Origin: Nitrospira sp. UW-LDO-01 | GTDB taxonomy: Bacteria > Nitrospirota > Nitrospiria > Nitrospirales > Nitrospiraceae | Assembly: GCA_002254365.1 (NCBI GenBank) | Contig: NIUT01000186.1 | Span: forward strand, 1 to 34,723 | DNA: 34,723 bases | Direction of reading: 5' to 3' | Part shown: positions 8,439 to 17,372 of the stretch, one piece after another | How positions within the stretch are numbered: position 1 is the first letter of the stretch | Layout: each line of letters opens with the position of its first letter | Notes under the pieces: model-generated | Databases searched by the model: none | Seen by the model: the letters and a program-made list of their open reading frames with translations, nothing else | What the model was told of the DNA's origin: nothing | Program-made: the position numbers and the translations under genes

Positions 8439-9181
8439 CTTGTCCCTTTCATAGCCCCCGACTGACGAGAAGCGAAGATGGCCTCACCGATCACCATATC
8501 TTCAGGCCTTGTCACCTTGATATTTTCTCCACTCCCTTCCACCACCACAACCGGGTGACCAGCCCACTCGAACAGGAATGCGTCATCGGTGGCATGCACT
8601 CCCTCCGCATGGGCTTTGCGATGGGCGTTCAATAGCCAATCTCGCCTGAAGGCCTGCGGCGTCTGAGCCAGCCAGAGCGGTTTTCGATCAACCGTCCGTT
8701 CGATCCGATGCTCCATTCCGACCTGCTTGACGGTATCACGCATCGGCAACGCGATGATCGCTCCTCCCTCTCGGCGCGCCGCTTCAACCACCTCAGTCAC
8801 CATATGCTCCGTCAGAAACGGACGTACCGCATCATGCACCACCACAAGCTGCGTGTCCTCCGGCACATGTTCCAGCGCATGCCGAACTGAATCCTGCCGC
8901 TCCTTTCCACCGGCCACCACCCGCCTGATTTTGGAAAATCCAAATCGTACGGCAAGATCATTCAGACAATAATCGAGATCGGCCTGCGGCACAGCCAAGA
9001 TGATTTGATCGATGACAGGAGAGCGCTGAAGTACCCGAAGCGAGTGCACGACCAAGGGTTCACCGCCCAAAGCCAAAAACTGCTTGGGAACGGCGCCACC
9101 CATACGAAGGCCGCGTCCGGCGGCAGGAACAATGGCCACGGCTAACTGGGTCTGACGAGAAAGCGCGTCTGTCTGGTCCAT
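8435..9181 (-). CDS. ispD: 2-C-methyl-D-erythritol 4-phosphate cytidylyltransferase (IspD)
   Basis: Transfers CMP from CTP to methylerythritol phosphate in the MEP isoprenoid pathway. The CTP-binding loop is PAAGRGLRMGGAVPKQFL (about residues 19-36). VVVHDAVRPFL and the C-terminal TDDAFLFEWAGHPVVVVEG are also typical. At 248 residues it is slightly longer than usual, with a short extra N-terminus (MDQTDALSRQTQ) before the first strand. An internal start is possible, but the ATG at 9181 is the one in view. It overlaps ispF by 4 bp. Confidence 0.95.
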   Translation of the reverse strand: MDQTDALSRQTQLAVAIVPAAGRGLRMGGAVPKQFLALGGEPLVVHSLRVLQRSPVIDQIILAVPQADLDYCLNDLAVRFGFSKIRRVVAGGKERQDSVRHALEHVPEDTQLVVVHDAVRPFLTEHMVTEVVEAARREGGAIIALPMRDTVKQVGMEHRIERTVDRKPLWLAQTPQAFRRDWLLNAHRKAHAEGVHATDDAFLFEWAGHPVVVVEGSGENIKVTRPEDMVIGEAIFASRQSGAMKGTR

Positions 9182-9262
9182 CTGGTTTGCCGGTTCATGC
9201 GGGCGGCGTCATGCAACCAAACCCACGAGATAGAGCAGATAGATCATCTGAACCTGCGTAGA

Positions 9263-10828
9263 TCATGGACGAAGCGTAAGATAAATCGTCCGCCCCTGCC
9301 GTTTGAGCAACAGCAGCACCGCTTGATCTTTCGGCAGCTTGTTGGCAATCCGTTCAAACACCTTCACTGAGGTGACCGTTTGACGGTTCACCTCAAGCAC
9401 GATATCACCTTCACGAACACCCAATTCTTCAGCCGTACTGCCCGGCTTTATTCGAACGATCACCACACCGCGCTCGCTCGATTTCAATCCGTAGCGGCTT
9501 GCCAACTCTTCGTTCAAGTCGCGCACGTCAAGACTGGACAGTATTCCGGTCGGCGTTGCTGAATCTCCCCCGTCTTCTTCACCGCTTTGCGACATCGACT
9601 TGGGCTGCTCGACGATGGTGAGATCGATCGTTTTGGCCTTCTTGTCCCTGATAATCTTGACGACCACCTTTTTCCCGACCGGTGTCTGTGCAACGGCATT
9701 GCGCAGGTGCGTCGGTGAATCCATCGATTTCCCGTCGTACTCAACGATCACATCGGCTCGCTCAAAACCGGCCTTCTTCGCCGGACTGTCATCCATGACA
9801 TCGCTGACGAGCACACCCTTTGTTTCAGTGATTCCAAACTGTGAGGCCAATTCCGGCGTCAACTCCTGAATCGAGACTCCCAGCCACCCACGCACGACTT
9901 TCCCGGTCTGTACAAGTTGGCCCATAATCGACTGGGCCATATTGCTCGGCACGGCAAATCCGATCCCCATATTGCCGCCGCTTTGACTGAAGATGGCGGT
10001 GTTGATTCCCACCAGCTCACCCCGCACATTGACTAACGCTCCGCCGGAGTTCCCAGGATTGATCGCGGCATCGGTCTGGATAAAGTCTTCATACTCAGCG
10101 ATACCAGCAGCCCGCCCAAGTGCGCTGACGATCCCCAGCGTGACAGTCTGTGTCAGTCCGAATGGATTGCCGATGGCCAGGACGAACTCTCCCACTTCTA
10201 ACTTGTCCGAATCGGCCCAGGGCACAATGGGAAGCCCCGTGGCCTCGATCTTCACCACCGCCACATCTGTCTTGGGATCGGTGCCGATCAACTTGGCTTT
10301 GAACTCGCGCTTGTCCGAGAGGGTGACGCGAATCTCATCCGCCTTGCCGACGACATGATTATTGGTAATGATCAGCCCGTTCGAGTCGACAACCACACCG
10401 GATCCCAACCCGCGTTCTTTCTTCTCTTTGGGATGTTCGAACTTTCTGAAAAACTCGTCGCCGAAAAACTTTCGAAATAACGGGTCGTCGAAAGGGGTCG
10501 AGCCCGACCCTTCCCCACGTCCGCTCTTCGTCGCATAGATATTCACCACCGCCGGCTTCACCGACTTGGCAATGTCCACGAATGTTTGGTTGCCCCCGCC
10601 CAGGATAGGCTGCGGAGCCGTCGAGACTGGTCTGACGACAGGAGGCTGTGGTGGTGGCGCAACAGACGATGAATCAGGCACGGCATGGCCATTTGATAAC
10701 CATCCAAGGTCCGCGGCTATGACAAACCCAATGATGATCCCAGCCGTCAACAGCGCCGCTGTCACGACCCAACTTTTCTTTCCCTGTGGGGGCTTGGGAC
10801 TGGACTCGAATTGATTCATAGTATTCAT
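9263..10828 (-). CDS. degP: DegP/HtrA-type periplasmic serine protease
   Basis: Envelope quality-control serine protease that degrades misfolded periplasmic proteins. Residues about 19-45 form an N-terminal membrane anchor or uncleaved signal (VVTAALLTAGIIIGFVIAAD), followed by a proline-rich linker. The trypsin-like domain (about 80-320) has the complete triad: H158 (TNNHVVG), D188 (KTDVAVVKI) and S261 (NPGNSGGAL). A charged loop with FFGDEFFRKF (121-130) resembles the regulatory LA loop of DegP. Two PDZ domains follow, around 320-410 and 430-515. The 521-residue length fits two-PDZ HtrA. A second ATG three codons in (10819) is an equally plausible start. Confidence 0.95.
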   Translation of the reverse strand: MNTMNQFESSPKPPQGKKSWVVTAALLTAGIIIGFVIAADLGWLSNGHAVPDSSSVAPPPQPPVVRPVSTAPQPILGGGNQTFVDIAKSVKPAVVNIYATKSGRGEGSGSTPFDDPLFRKFFGDEFFRKFEHPKEKKERGLGSGVVVDSNGLIITNNHVVGKADEIRVTLSDKREFKAKLIGTDPKTDVAVVKIEATGLPIVPWADSDKLEVGEFVLAIGNPFGLTQTVTLGIVSALGRAAGIAEYEDFIQTDAAINPGNSGGALVNVRGELVGINTAIFSQSGGNMGIGFAVPSNMAQSIMGQLVQTGKVVRGWLGVSIQELTPELASQFGITETKGVLVSDVMDDSPAKKAGFERADVIVEYDGKSMDSPTHLRNAVAQTPVGKKVVVKIIRDKKAKTIDLTIVEQPKSMSQSGEEDGGDSATPTGILSSLDVRDLNEELASRYGLKSSERGVVIVRIKPGSTAEELGVREGDIVLEVNRQTVTSVKVFERIANKLPKDQAVLLLLKRQGRTIYLTLRP

Positions 10829-10856
10829 TCGATTTTATCCGTAACCGTGGGAACGC

Positions 10857-11780
10857 TCACTGAATCGCGCCGCTGTAAATTCCCATGATTGTCTGGAGAA
10901 ATTTAATGGCCTCTGCTTTTGGCCGTTGGAACGAGTTTCGACCGATGATGCTGCCAAAGCCTCCCCCATCCCGAATCCCTCGAGCCTCTTCGAATACATT
11001 CTTATCTTCGCTTTTGGCTCCACCGGAGAAGATTACGATCCGACGCCCGTCGAATGAACTCTGCACCACATGTTTAACCCGCTCTGCCAGCGTCTTGATT
11101 GGAACTTGCGTGGACTCGTACACTTTCTTAGCCGCCGCCTGTTCTAAATGTGCAGTCGGCAATTTCACCTTGATAACGTGTGCACCTAGTTGTGCCGCGA
11201 TCTGTGCCGCATAGGCCACAACGTCCATCGCCGTTTCACCTTCCTTGCTCAGGGCTGATCCTCGCGGATAAGACCACACCACGACGGCCAGACCACTGGC
11301 CTTGGCCTCTTCTGCAATAGCTTGCAGTTGCTCGTACATCGCGCTGCAATGGGCGGACCCGGGATAGATCGTGAACCCGACGGCCGAACACCCTAACCGA
11401 AGAGCATCGTTCACACTGCCTGTGACAGATGGCAGCGGGTCCTTGTCGTCATGCAACACATCATGATTATTGAGCTTGAGGATGAGGGGAATCTGCCCCG
11501 CAAACTCACTCGCCCCTGCTTCCAAAAACCCGAGTGGTGCCGCATAGGCATTGCAACCAGCATCAATGGCGAGTTGAAAGTGATAGTGGGGGTTGTATCC
11601 GGATGGATTCGGTGCAAAACTCCGAGCCGGACCATGCTCAAATCCTTGATCCACCGGGAGAATGACTAACTTGCCGGTCCCAGCCAATTTCCCGGAACGC
11701 AGCATGCGGGCGATATTCGTCTTTGTTCCGGCATTGTCGCTACCATACCAACTGAGAATCTCTTGAACCCGATCTCCCAT
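10857..11780 (-). CDS. fba: Class I fructose-bisphosphate aldolase, archaeal/DhnA type
   Basis: Schiff-base aldolase interconverting fructose-1,6-bisphosphate with DHAP and glyceraldehyde-3-phosphate. ILPVDQGFEHGP, VVVWSYPRGSA, HVIKVKLP (candidate Schiff-base lysine region) and the phosphate-binding IVIFSGGAKSED plus GFGSIIGRNSFQRP mark the DhnA/archaeal class I family rather than the zinc class II type. I chose the ATG at 11780 because GGAGGG (complement of 11785-11790) stands just upstream. A longer reading from a TTG at 11810 would add ten poorly fitting residues. The resulting protein has 307 residues. It lies 42 bp after the FBPase gene, so the two form a gluconeogenic pair. Confidence 0.92.
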   Translation of the reverse strand: MGDRVQEILSWYGSDNAGTKTNIARMLRSGKLAGTGKLVILPVDQGFEHGPARSFAPNPSGYNPHYHFQLAIDAGCNAYAAPLGFLEAGASEFAGQIPLILKLNNHDVLHDDKDPLPSVTGSVNDALRLGCSAVGFTIYPGSAHCSAMYEQLQAIAEEAKASGLAVVVWSYPRGSALSKEGETAMDVVAYAAQIAAQLGAHVIKVKLPTAHLEQAAAKKVYESTQVPIKTLAERVKHVVQSSFDGRRIVIFSGGAKSEDKNVFEEARGIRDGGGFGSIIGRNSFQRPKAEAIKFLQTIMGIYSGAIQ

Positions 11781-11822
11781 AATTCCCTCCAGACAGCTCC
11801 CACAGGTCAAAATGATGCGTGA

Positions 11823-12827
11823 CTAGGCTTTCCCTTGAATGTACGCCTCAGCCTGCTCGACATCGAGACGACTCCCGATGATCAGCGATACGCGCTGGTG
11901 TAATTTTTTAGCTTCAACGTCCAAAATTCTCGTCGTGCCGGTTGAGGCCTTCCCTCCAGCCTGCTCAACGACCCAAGCCAGCGGATTCGCCTCGTAGAGC
12001 AGTCGCAGCTTTCCTTCAGGCTTATCGACTTCCCCTGGATAGAGATAGATTCCCCCTCCAAGCAACAGGCGGTGCACATCGGCCACCAAACATCCGGAAT
12101 ACCGCGCACTATAGGGGCGCCCCGTCGCCTTATCAGTGACTTTAAGCGAATCCAAATACTTCCTTATTCCATCAGGCCACTTGTTATAATTCCCTTCATT
12201 GGCGGCATAGACCTTGCCCTTTTCAGGAATCCTCATTCGCTCGTGCGACAATAAATACTCACCGATATCAGGATCCAAGGTAAATCCATAGACGCCTTGT
12301 CCAACGGTGTACACCAGCATCGTGCTCGACCCATACAGGAGATAGCCAGCTGCAACTTGTTCAGTTCCTCGGCGGATTAAATCGGCTTCTGTCGGTAATC
12401 GATCCGTTCGGCCGTACTTGAGTACGGAAAAAATGGCCCCGAGCGGCATGTTGTTGTCCGTATTGGACGATCCGTCCAGGGGATCGAAGAGCAGCATATA
12501 CTTGCCATGCGGCCAATTGTTCGGCAGCGAGAGCGGATTTTCCATTTCTTCCGAGGCCAGAGCACAGACATGCTCGCTGGCTTGAAAGACCTTGACGAAG
12601 TCGTCGTTCGCAATGGCATCCAGCTTCTTGACGGTCTCTCCCTGGACATTGGTCTCACCGGTCGTCCCAAGGATATTGATCAACCCTGCACGCCGAAGAT
12701 CTTGAGAAATCAGTTTGCCGACCAGGCCGATTTGGGTCAACAGACTGGAAAATTCTCCGGTCGCACCTGGATACGACGCCTGACTCCGAATGATAAACTG
12801 GCTTAATGTGATGGGAAATTGTCTCAT
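11823..12827 (-). CDS. fbp: Fructose-1,6-bisphosphatase class I
   Basis: Hydrolyses fructose-1,6-bisphosphate to fructose-6-phosphate in gluconeogenesis. The metal-binding signature FDPLDGSSN is at residues 114-122, preceded by the acidic ASEEMENP (91-98). The substrate-binding part includes YSARYSGCLVADVHRLLLGGGIY near residue 245 and the C-terminal LLYEANPLAWVVEQAGGKA. At 334 residues it is a complete class I enzyme. Directly following it is the aldolase gene, and the ManB/ManC genes lie upstream in the same direction, so its product fructose-6-phosphate can feed GDP-mannose synthesis. Confidence 0.95.
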   Translation of the reverse strand: MRQFPITLSQFIIRSQASYPGATGEFSSLLTQIGLVGKLISQDLRRAGLINILGTTGETNVQGETVKKLDAIANDDFVKVFQASEHVCALASEEMENPLSLPNNWPHGKYMLLFDPLDGSSNTDNNMPLGAIFSVLKYGRTDRLPTEADLIRRGTEQVAAGYLLYGSSTMLVYTVGQGVYGFTLDPDIGEYLLSHERMRIPEKGKVYAANEGNYNKWPDGIRKYLDSLKVTDKATGRPYSARYSGCLVADVHRLLLGGGIYLYPGEVDKPEGKLRLLYEANPLAWVVEQAGGKASTGTTRILDVEAKKLHQRVSLIIGSRLDVEQAEAYIQGKA

Positions 12828-12877
12828 CCTGCGACTCAGTATAACGGGTTTATCCTACGTGAACAACAACCTCCTAC

Positions 12878-13717
12878 TCAAGACCCCGGCTTGATACTGC
12901 CGACTCTGGACCAACCATCAACGAGGTCGGCGACGATGGCCCCAAGTACGACTTTCGCTTTCATGCGAACAGGGATCTTTCGTTCATCATTCGTGACCCA
13001 GACATGAATATCCCCTTTATTCATGAAGAGACCGTGAAACGGCATGATCACCCTCACTCGTACGGTCTCCACTTTCCCCCAGCCCCCTTCAAGAGACTCG
13101 ATTCCTTCGACACGTACCTCAACCGGCCGGTTTTTCTTATCATGATACACGTTCATCCTGAGTGAGGCTCCCGGCCTGGGCGGCAACACGGCACGGGTAT
13201 AGTAGAGGCATGAAATGATGTCGTGAGTCCCGGCTGGAATGGATAAGGACTCGGTCGTTCCCCCTCTAACGGCAGTGACCGTCCCTTCCTTCTGGTGGAA
13301 CGTATATTCGATATCCTCTTTCTTTTTTCCTTCGCGCCTCCGGAAGGTCAGATGTTCCGGCGTAAGGGTGCCCAAATCCAGCTCCGACTCCACTCGATTG
13401 TCGACAGGAAAGAACTTCGTGATGATCGGTGTGGACCGTGCTGTCCCAATCAACTTGGCGGTGGAGGAGGTCCCCTCTCTCCCTGCCGTGGGAGCCACTT
13501 CCATCACGGCAGTTGCAGCAGTTAGATTGAGCCAGGAGACTTCGTAGGTCAGCCGTTCTCCAATCCTGAAGGGACGTGCTGGTTCACCCAATCCCTCGGC
13601 GGCAGTTGTCTCAAGGGGAACCAAGAGAGTGAACAAAACGGCCCCTATAGCGGCAGGACGACCGATGCTGGTACGGAGACGAGCAAGACTAATCCACGTA
13701 GCGAGAGATTTCAGCAC
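12878..13717 (-). CDS. Secreted DUF3108 protein
   Basis: A 279-residue protein with an N-terminal signal sequence (hydrophobic AAIGAVLFTLLVPLETTAA, about residues 22-40), so probably periplasmic. The body matches the DUF3108 pattern: RIGERLTYEVSWLNLTAA near residue 51, PEHLTFRRREG in the middle, and a C-terminal KGDIHVWVTNDERKIPVRMKAK. Function is unknown. The fold is predicted mainly beta, and members often sit beside envelope genes. The start is a GTG that overlaps the manB stop by 7 bp, suggesting translational coupling to the phosphomannomutase. Confidence 0.8.
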   Translation of the reverse strand: MLKSLATWISLARLRTSIGRPAAIGAVLFTLLVPLETTAAEGLGEPARPFRIGERLTYEVSWLNLTAATAVMEVAPTAGREGTSSTAKLIGTARSTPIITKFFPVDNRVESELDLGTLTPEHLTFRRREGKKKEDIEYTFHQKEGTVTAVRGGTTESLSIPAGTHDIISCLYYTRAVLPPRPGASLRMNVYHDKKNRPVEVRVEGIESLEGGWGKVETVRVRVIMPFHGLFMNKGDIHVWVTNDERKIPVRMKAKVVLGAIVADLVDGWSRVGSIKPGS

Positions 13718-15111
13718 GCAAGCGATCGTTTGGCCTCCCTCAGCTCCTCCTCGATAAGCGCTCGAATGGCGTTGAGTTGGTCGGAAGAGGTCGCTTCAAA
13801 TCTCAGCACTAAGGCCGGTTGGGTATTGGAAGCCCTGATCAGGCCCCATCCATCATCGAATATCGCACGGACCCCGTCGATCGTGATCAAATTTCTCAGT
13901 GCCAGTTTCTTCGGGCCAAGCCCCTGTTTGGTCTGCAGGTATTCCGTGAATTTGTTACGAACACGCTCCACCACATCAAACTTGATCGTGTCTGGGAGAT
14001 CCACTCGTATCTCAGGTGTGACGACCGACTGGGGCAGATCAGACACCAACGCTGAAAGCGGCTGTTGAGCTTTCGCCAAGATTTCCACAAGTCGACAGGA
14101 CGCATACACGGCATCGTCATACCCGAAATAACGATCCGCAAAAAACATGTGCCCCGACATTTCTCCGGCCAACACTGCCGCCTCTTCTTTCATTTTCGCC
14201 TTGATCAACGAATGTCCGGTCTTCCACATCACGGCACGCCCACCACGCTTGGCGATGTCATCGTAGAGGCTTTGGGATGCCTTGACTTCCGAGATGATCG
14301 TACTCCCCGGCTTCTCAAGCAAAATATCTCGGGCGTACAGCACCAAGAGACGATCTCCCCAGAGCACCTGCCCCTGCTCATCCACTGCGCCGATTCGGTC
14401 CGCGTCTCCATCATAGCCGATTCCCACATCAGCTCGATGATCCCTCACCGCTTGCATCAGGTCGGACAGGTTCTCAAGCACCGTGGGATCCGGATGATGG
14501 TTGGGGAAACGCCCATCCAGGTCACAATACAGTCCCGTGACCTTACACCCCAACAATTCAAGCGCTTGCTTGGCGACAAGAGAAGCCGCGCCGTTCCCAC
14601 AATCGATCACGACATGGAGTTTCTGCGCCTTAACGTGTGGGAAACTTTTCTCAATGTATTTCAGATAATCCGGAATAATGGGATGTTCAGAAAGACGCCC
14701 ACTCCCCGTGCTGAACACACCCTGTTCCATGACTCGCCGAAGCTCTTGAATTTCTTCCCCATGGATCGCCGTTTTCCCGAGACAGATCTTAAACCCATTG
14801 TACTCCGCCGCATTGTGACTCCCGGTAATCATGATGCCGCCGCCGACAGGAAGGGTAAACAACGAGAAATACACCAACGGGGAGGAGCATATCCCGATAT
14901 CGATGACATCAAGCCCACCGGCAAGAAGCCCCTTGAGTAGCGCCTGATGTAACAGGGGAGAACTGAGACGACCGTCACGACCTACGCTGATTGTCTTGAC
15001 TCCGCGTTTGCTTGCATAGGTGGCGTACGCAAGCCCCACCCGCTCAGCCAATTCCTCCGTCAGCTCGGTGCCGACGATTCCTCGAAGGTCATATTCGCGA
15101 AATAAACCCAT
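13711..15111 (-). CDS. manB: Phosphomannomutase/phosphoglucomutase (ManB/AlgC type)
   Basis: Alpha-D-phosphohexomutase, probably converting mannose-6-phosphate to mannose-1-phosphate for GDP-mannose. The phosphoserine loop is MITGSHNAAEYNG with S98. The usual proline after SHN is alanine here, a minor variation. The metal-binding DGDADR lies at 234-239, and the sugar-phosphate loop RASNTQPALVLRFEA is near the C-terminus. The 466 residues match AlgC and PMM/PGM enzymes, which often accept glucose too. The ATG at 15111 has GGAG upstream at good spacing. It follows manC by 72 bp, which supports the mannose assignment. Confidence 0.92.
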   Translation of the reverse strand: MGLFREYDLRGIVGTELTEELAERVGLAYATYASKRGVKTISVGRDGRLSSPLLHQALLKGLLAGGLDVIDIGICSSPLVYFSLFTLPVGGGIMITGSHNAAEYNGFKICLGKTAIHGEEIQELRRVMEQGVFSTGSGRLSEHPIIPDYLKYIEKSFPHVKAQKLHVVIDCGNGAASLVAKQALELLGCKVTGLYCDLDGRFPNHHPDPTVLENLSDLMQAVRDHRADVGIGYDGDADRIGAVDEQGQVLWGDRLLVLYARDILLEKPGSTIISEVKASQSLYDDIAKRGGRAVMWKTGHSLIKAKMKEEAAVLAGEMSGHMFFADRYFGYDDAVYASCRLVEILAKAQQPLSALVSDLPQSVVTPEIRVDLPDTIKFDVVERVRNKFTEYLQTKQGLGPKKLALRNLITIDGVRAIFDDGWGLIRASNTQPALVLRFEATSSDQLNAIRALIEEELREAKRSLAC

Positions 15112-15183
15112 AGGTATCTCCGCTATGCCGACAAGCTACCAAGCAAGAACTCTGACATGGTGTCGGCCTGTCATCGTGCTAAT

Positions 15184-16638
15184 TTACCAGCGACTCGCAG
15201 TTCTTCCGTAATCATCCTTAAAACGGACGATATCATCCTCACCAAGATACGGGCCATTCTGTACCTCGATGATATGCACGGTCTCATGCCCTGGATTTTC
15301 CAGGCGATGTTGCGTCTTCACCGGGATGGCCGTACTCTGCCCAACCTGCAAGTCAAAAATCTCTTCACCCCTGGTCACCCGTGCGGTACCGGCAATCACC
15401 ACCCAATGTTCACTGCGTTGATGATGCAGTTGGAGCGAGAGTCGCCCGCCTGGGTTGACCGTCACACGTTTCACTTTGAATCCCGGGCCCTCTTCCAACA
15501 CGGTATATGAGCCCCATGGGCGCTGAACGGTCAGATGCTCCAAATGTTCCGGCGCCTTCTGCTGTTTCAGAATATCGACGATCTTTTTCACATCCTGTGC
15601 CCGAGACTTCGGGCAGACCAACGTCGCGTCCGGTGTATCCACCACGACCATATCTTGCAATCCGATCGTCGCCACAACCCGCCTGTCGGCATAGACGATG
15701 GACCGGCGACTCTCCAGATCGACCACTCGCCCTGTCGTCACATTCCCGGCCTTATCCTTCGAGGCCACTTCATCCAAGCTCCCCCAACTCCCGACATCCG
15801 ACCATTTGAAAGTCACCGGGATCACGGCCGCCTTCGACGAGCGTTCCATCACACCATTATCGATGGAGACTGGTTTGATGGTTCGATAGAGATTTTCAAT
15901 GCCTGACTTGGGTGCCTGACTCATACGAAGTGCGCTGATTCGATCCATCGCTCTGGCAATGGCAGGTTGATGTCGGCGAATCTCTTCCAAAATCGTCGCA
16001 GCCCGCCAGATAAACATCCCGCTGTTCCAATAATAGTTGCCGGCCTTAAGATACTGCGTCGCCTTGGCAACATTGGGCTTTTCCACGAATTTGTGAACTG
16101 AGAACCCCCGCAGCTTTCCTCGTTTTCCCAATGCAACCTTGTCGTTCGGCTTGATATATCCATAACCGGTTTCCGGACGAATCGGCTTAATGCCGAAGGT
16201 CACCAAGTAACCTGCTTCCGCCAATTGACAGGCCAGTTGAACCGCCGCTTCGAAATCTCGCTGACCGGTCACCACATGATCGGCAGGTACGACCAGCATG
16301 ATTGCATCAGGATCCCGTCGCTGAGCCTCCAGAGCAGCCAAAGCAATGGCAGGGGCCGTGTTCCGTCCTTCCGGTTCCAACACGAACCCCTGAGCAAGCT
16401 CCTCTTTCCAATCGATGAGTTGCACGCGAATAAGGTCAGCTTGTGCGGCATTGGTCGAAATCAAGACATTGGCTGCCGGGGCACAGCCAAGCACACGCCG
16501 CATCGTTTGCTGAATCAAGGTATGCTCGCCGCCGATCCGCAACAGCTGCTTAGGAAACAGATGTCGGCTCAAGGGCCAAAACCTGGTCCCGCTTCCTCCC
16601 GCCATAATGACCGGATAGACGGCATGCCTGTTACCCAT
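15184..16638 (-). CDS. manC: Mannose-1-phosphate guanylyltransferase / mannose-6-phosphate isomerase (bifunctional)
   Basis: Two-domain enzyme. The N-terminal nucleotidyltransferase (about 1-350) has MAGGSGTRFWPLSRHLFPKQ (13-32) and builds GDP-mannose from GTP and mannose-1-phosphate. The C-terminal cupin (about 370-484) has VKRVTVNPGGRLSLQLHHQR, HWVVIAGTARVTRG and HRLENPG, and acts as phosphomannose isomerase on fructose-6-phosphate. At 484 residues it is the standard type II fusion. With ManB downstream it gives a full route from fructose-6-phosphate to GDP-mannose. Its start overlaps the preceding phosphatase gene by 8 bp. Confidence 0.95.
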   Translation of the reverse strand: MGNRHAVYPVIMAGGSGTRFWPLSRHLFPKQLLRIGGEHTLIQQTMRRVLGCAPAANVLISTNAAQADLIRVQLIDWKEELAQGFVLEPEGRNTAPAIALAALEAQRRDPDAIMLVVPADHVVTGQRDFEAAVQLACQLAEAGYLVTFGIKPIRPETGYGYIKPNDKVALGKRGKLRGFSVHKFVEKPNVAKATQYLKAGNYYWNSGMFIWRAATILEEIRRHQPAIARAMDRISALRMSQAPKSGIENLYRTIKPVSIDNGVMERSSKAAVIPVTFKWSDVGSWGSLDEVASKDKAGNVTTGRVVDLESRRSIVYADRRVVATIGLQDMVVVDTPDATLVCPKSRAQDVKKIVDILKQQKAPEHLEHLTVQRPWGSYTVLEEGPGFKVKRVTVNPGGRLSLQLHHQRSEHWVVIAGTARVTRGEEIFDLQVGQSTAIPVKTQHRLENPGHETVHIIEVQNGPYLGEDDIVRFKDDYGRTASRW

Positions 16639-17212
16639 TCTCCCTCCTCACTCTCCCCCTCCGCTTGTCCGCCTTCACTTCGACTCGCGATTGGAGTATC
16701 AACTCAGCGAGCTCCCTGACTGCTCCTTCGCCACCTTTCTTCTGACAGATATAGTCAACGACCTTCAACACCTGGGGAATGCCGTCTGCAGGAGCTGCCG
16801 AAAATCCCACCGCTTTCAAGGCTTCAATATCATTGACGTCGTCACCAATGTACGCCACTTGCTGAAGCGAGAGCCTGTGCCGTGCGGCCATCTCTCGGAT
16901 CACCGAGAGCTTATCCATCACGCCCTGATGGAGCTCAGGGATGGCAAGCTTTTCCGCCCGCCTGGCCACCAATCGCGTTCGCTCTTGAGTCACAATGGCC
17001 GTAATGAGCCCAGCCTTCTGCAAGAGTTTGATTCCCATCCCATCGCGGGTGTTGAACTTTTTCCATTCGTCGCCCGACTCGGAATAGTACATACCGGCAT
17101 CAGTGAGGACTCCGTCCACATCGGTGGCAAACAAACTAATTTCTTCAAGAAGAGCAGGAGAGCGTCTCTTCTGTACAGAGTGTCGTCTTGTTGGTTTATG
17201 TGGCAACGCCAA
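16631..17212 (-). CDS. KdsC-like HAD phosphatase
   Basis: HAD-superfamily phosphatase without a cap domain, of the KdsC (3-deoxy-octulosonate-8-phosphate phosphatase) group. Motif I is FATDVDGVLTDAG with D31 and D33, and motif IV is YIGDDVNDIEAL (GDD at 123-125). IVTQERTRLVARRAEKLAI replaces the VTGR stretch typical of KdsC and resembles the phosphatase region linked to sialic- or nonulosonic-acid enzymes. No kdsA, kdsB, kdsD or nonulosonate genes are present in the window. The start is uncertain: the first possible codon is a TTG at 17212 with no good ribosome-binding site. It overlaps manC by 8 bp. Confidence 0.8.
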   Translation of the reverse strand: MALPHKPTRRHSVQKRRSPALLEEISLFATDVDGVLTDAGMYYSESGDEWKKFNTRDGMGIKLLQKAGLITAIVTQERTRLVARRAEKLAIPELHQGVMDKLSVIREMAARHRLSLQQVAYIGDDVNDIEALKAVGFSAAPADGIPQVLKVVDYICQKKGGEGAVRELAELILQSRVEVKADKRRGRVRRENG

Positions 17213-17372
17213 GAGGTGTACTCGACGACTGTGGTGAAGGGTTATGATACCTGACAGATCGGACTTTGCAAAACAAAAACACGGCCCACCGATCCTGCGT
17301 TACACAAGCCTCGTTCGGAGACTTCGGCCTCACACGTGCGAACAACTCCGACCAGGACCTCAGCTGGAACAA

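Noticed and set aside
14065-14940. A 291-codon open frame on the plus strand opposite manB
   Set aside because: Antisense shadow of phosphomannomutase; no motif and no ribosome-binding site stands out.
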